This document shows, in pieces, positions 5,025 to 5,436 of a stretch of DNA of 5,436 nucleotides. The DNA is taken from NCBI GenBank assembly GCA_019247245.1, contig JAFAPF010000005.1, positions 1-5,436 of the forward strand. Direction: 5' to 3'. The translations under genes were made by a program, and so were the position numbers. The notes under the pieces are model-generated. The model did not search any database and was not told the origin of the DNA. It saw only the letters and a list, made by a program, of their open reading frames with translations. Position 1 is the stretch's first letter, and the number at the start of each line of letters is the position of its first letter. The DNA comes from Rubrobacter sp. (lineage in GTDB: Bacteria; Actinomycetota; Rubrobacteria; Rubrobacterales; Rubrobacteraceae).

Positions 5025-5436
5025 CGCGGCTCCACGCCAAGGCCCGGCGCTGTAGGGAGACGAATACGTCCCTTCTCGTAAAGGGGCCCGGCGAACGGGT
5101 CATCGGCAAGGAGCATGGCACCGTCGAGGTCCACGAAGTCTACGAGGCCCGAGAGCTGAGCAGCCGCCGCGATGCCTAAAGACGTCTCGATCATACAACC
5201 GAGCATGACAAGCATGCCCGCTGCGCGGGCGGTGTGGATCATCTGGAGCGCCCCGCGGATGCCGCCGCACTTGGCGAGCTTGACGTTCACCCCGCTCACG
5301 CATCCGTAAAGATGGAATACGTCCCGGGCATCTACCGCGCTTTCGTCGGCGATGACCGGTAAAGGCTCAGCGGATTCGGTCGTCGCACGCAGTGCCTCGG
5401 GACCCGCTGCAGCTGGGACGGGCTGCTCGATGAGGC
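5021..5436 (-). CDS. Enolase-superfamily dipeptide / N-acyl-glutamate epimerase, C-terminal part (cut by window edge)
   Basis: 137 codons are present up to TGA at 5023-5021; the frame stays open to the window edge and the N-terminus (capping domain and first catalytic lysine motif) lies outside. Family proteins are about 350 aa, so roughly the last 40% is seen. Numbering from the first complete codon: IEQPV (2-6) with a metal-binding Glu, VIADES (27-32) with metal-binding Asp/Glu, VNVKLAKCGG (49-58) with the second-half catalytic lysine, GCMIETSLG (79-87), and DLDGAMLL (102-109). Known: these belong to the muconate-lactonizing subgroup. L-Ala-D/L-Glu epimerases carry a DxD (here D102, D104) that holds the free amino group of the dipeptide, and DgcA racemises N-acetyl-D-Glu. 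The DxD favours a dipeptide substrate, whereas the DUF1611 neighbour favours the DgcA role; I cannot decide between them. An internal ATG at 5299 is not the true start because homology continues upstream of it. Confidence 0.88.
   Translation of the reverse strand, partial: LIEQPVPAAAGPEALRATTESAEPLPVIADESAVDARDVFHLYGCVSGVNVKLAKCGGIRGALQMIHTARAAGMLVMLGCMIETSLGIAAAAQLSGLVDFVDLDGAMLLADDPFAGPLYEKGRIRLPTAPGLGVEPR
5030..5033 (-). promoter_or_regulatory. Ribosome binding site of the DUF1611 gene
   Basis: GGAG on the minus strand, five bases before the GTG at 5024 and inside the last codons of the epimerase gene. With the GTGA stop/start overlap it indicates coupled translation of the two genes. Confidence 0.5.

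Noticed and set aside
4581..5081. Plus-strand 166-codon frame
   Set aside because: Antisense to the DUF1611 gene, whose protein motifs are clear.

Overview
The window is GC-rich bacterial chromosome with every recognisable gene on the minus strand, tightly packed, and with GTG or TTG starts for all four complete genes. Start-codon use, two apparently leaderless promoters, free use of AGG and ATA codons, and protein style suggest an actinobacterial or deeply branching Gram-positive lineage. A Rubrobacter-like organism is my best guess at low to moderate confidence; no rRNA or other taxonomic marker is present. I see no tRNA, rRNA, CRISPR array, transposase or phage gene.

Reading in the direction of transcription (right to left), there are three transcription blocks. 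(1) 5436-3969: the C-terminal part of an enolase-superfamily dipeptide/N-acyl-glutamate epimerase (5436-5021, cut by the window edge), overlapping by 4 bp (GTGA) a complete DUF1611/DgcN-family protein (5024-3969). The pair matches either D-glutamate use (DgcA/DgcN type) or peptidoglycan-peptide recycling. (2) 3878-3336: a stand-alone HNH-family nuclease gene. It has its own promoter and an operator-like array of an 8-bp-arm palindrome plus a repeated 11-mer that covers the -35 element. (3) 3197-1: a MoxR-type AAA+ ATPase (3197-2205), a DUF58 membrane protein (2200-929) and the N-terminal half of a TgpA-like polytopic transglutaminase (929-1, cut by the window edge). This is the classic MoxR-DUF58-transglutaminase cluster, with a 4-bp gap and then a 1-bp overlap, driven by its own promoter in the 138-bp gap at 3198-3335.

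A shared theme is the cell envelope: an envelope-associated chaperone/protease-like module on one side and D-amino-acid or muropeptide metabolism on the other. That functional link is inference. The non-coding parts are small. The 138-bp gap (3198-3335) holds the moxR promoter, an 8-bp direct repeat and three abutting palindromes. The 90-bp gap (3879-3968) holds the HNH promoter and its operator-like repeats. No convincing Rho-independent terminator was found in either. The most notable observations are the two GTG-initiated, probably leaderless transcripts and the repeat arrays that overlap their -35 elements. The window does not show a clearly new multi-gene system.
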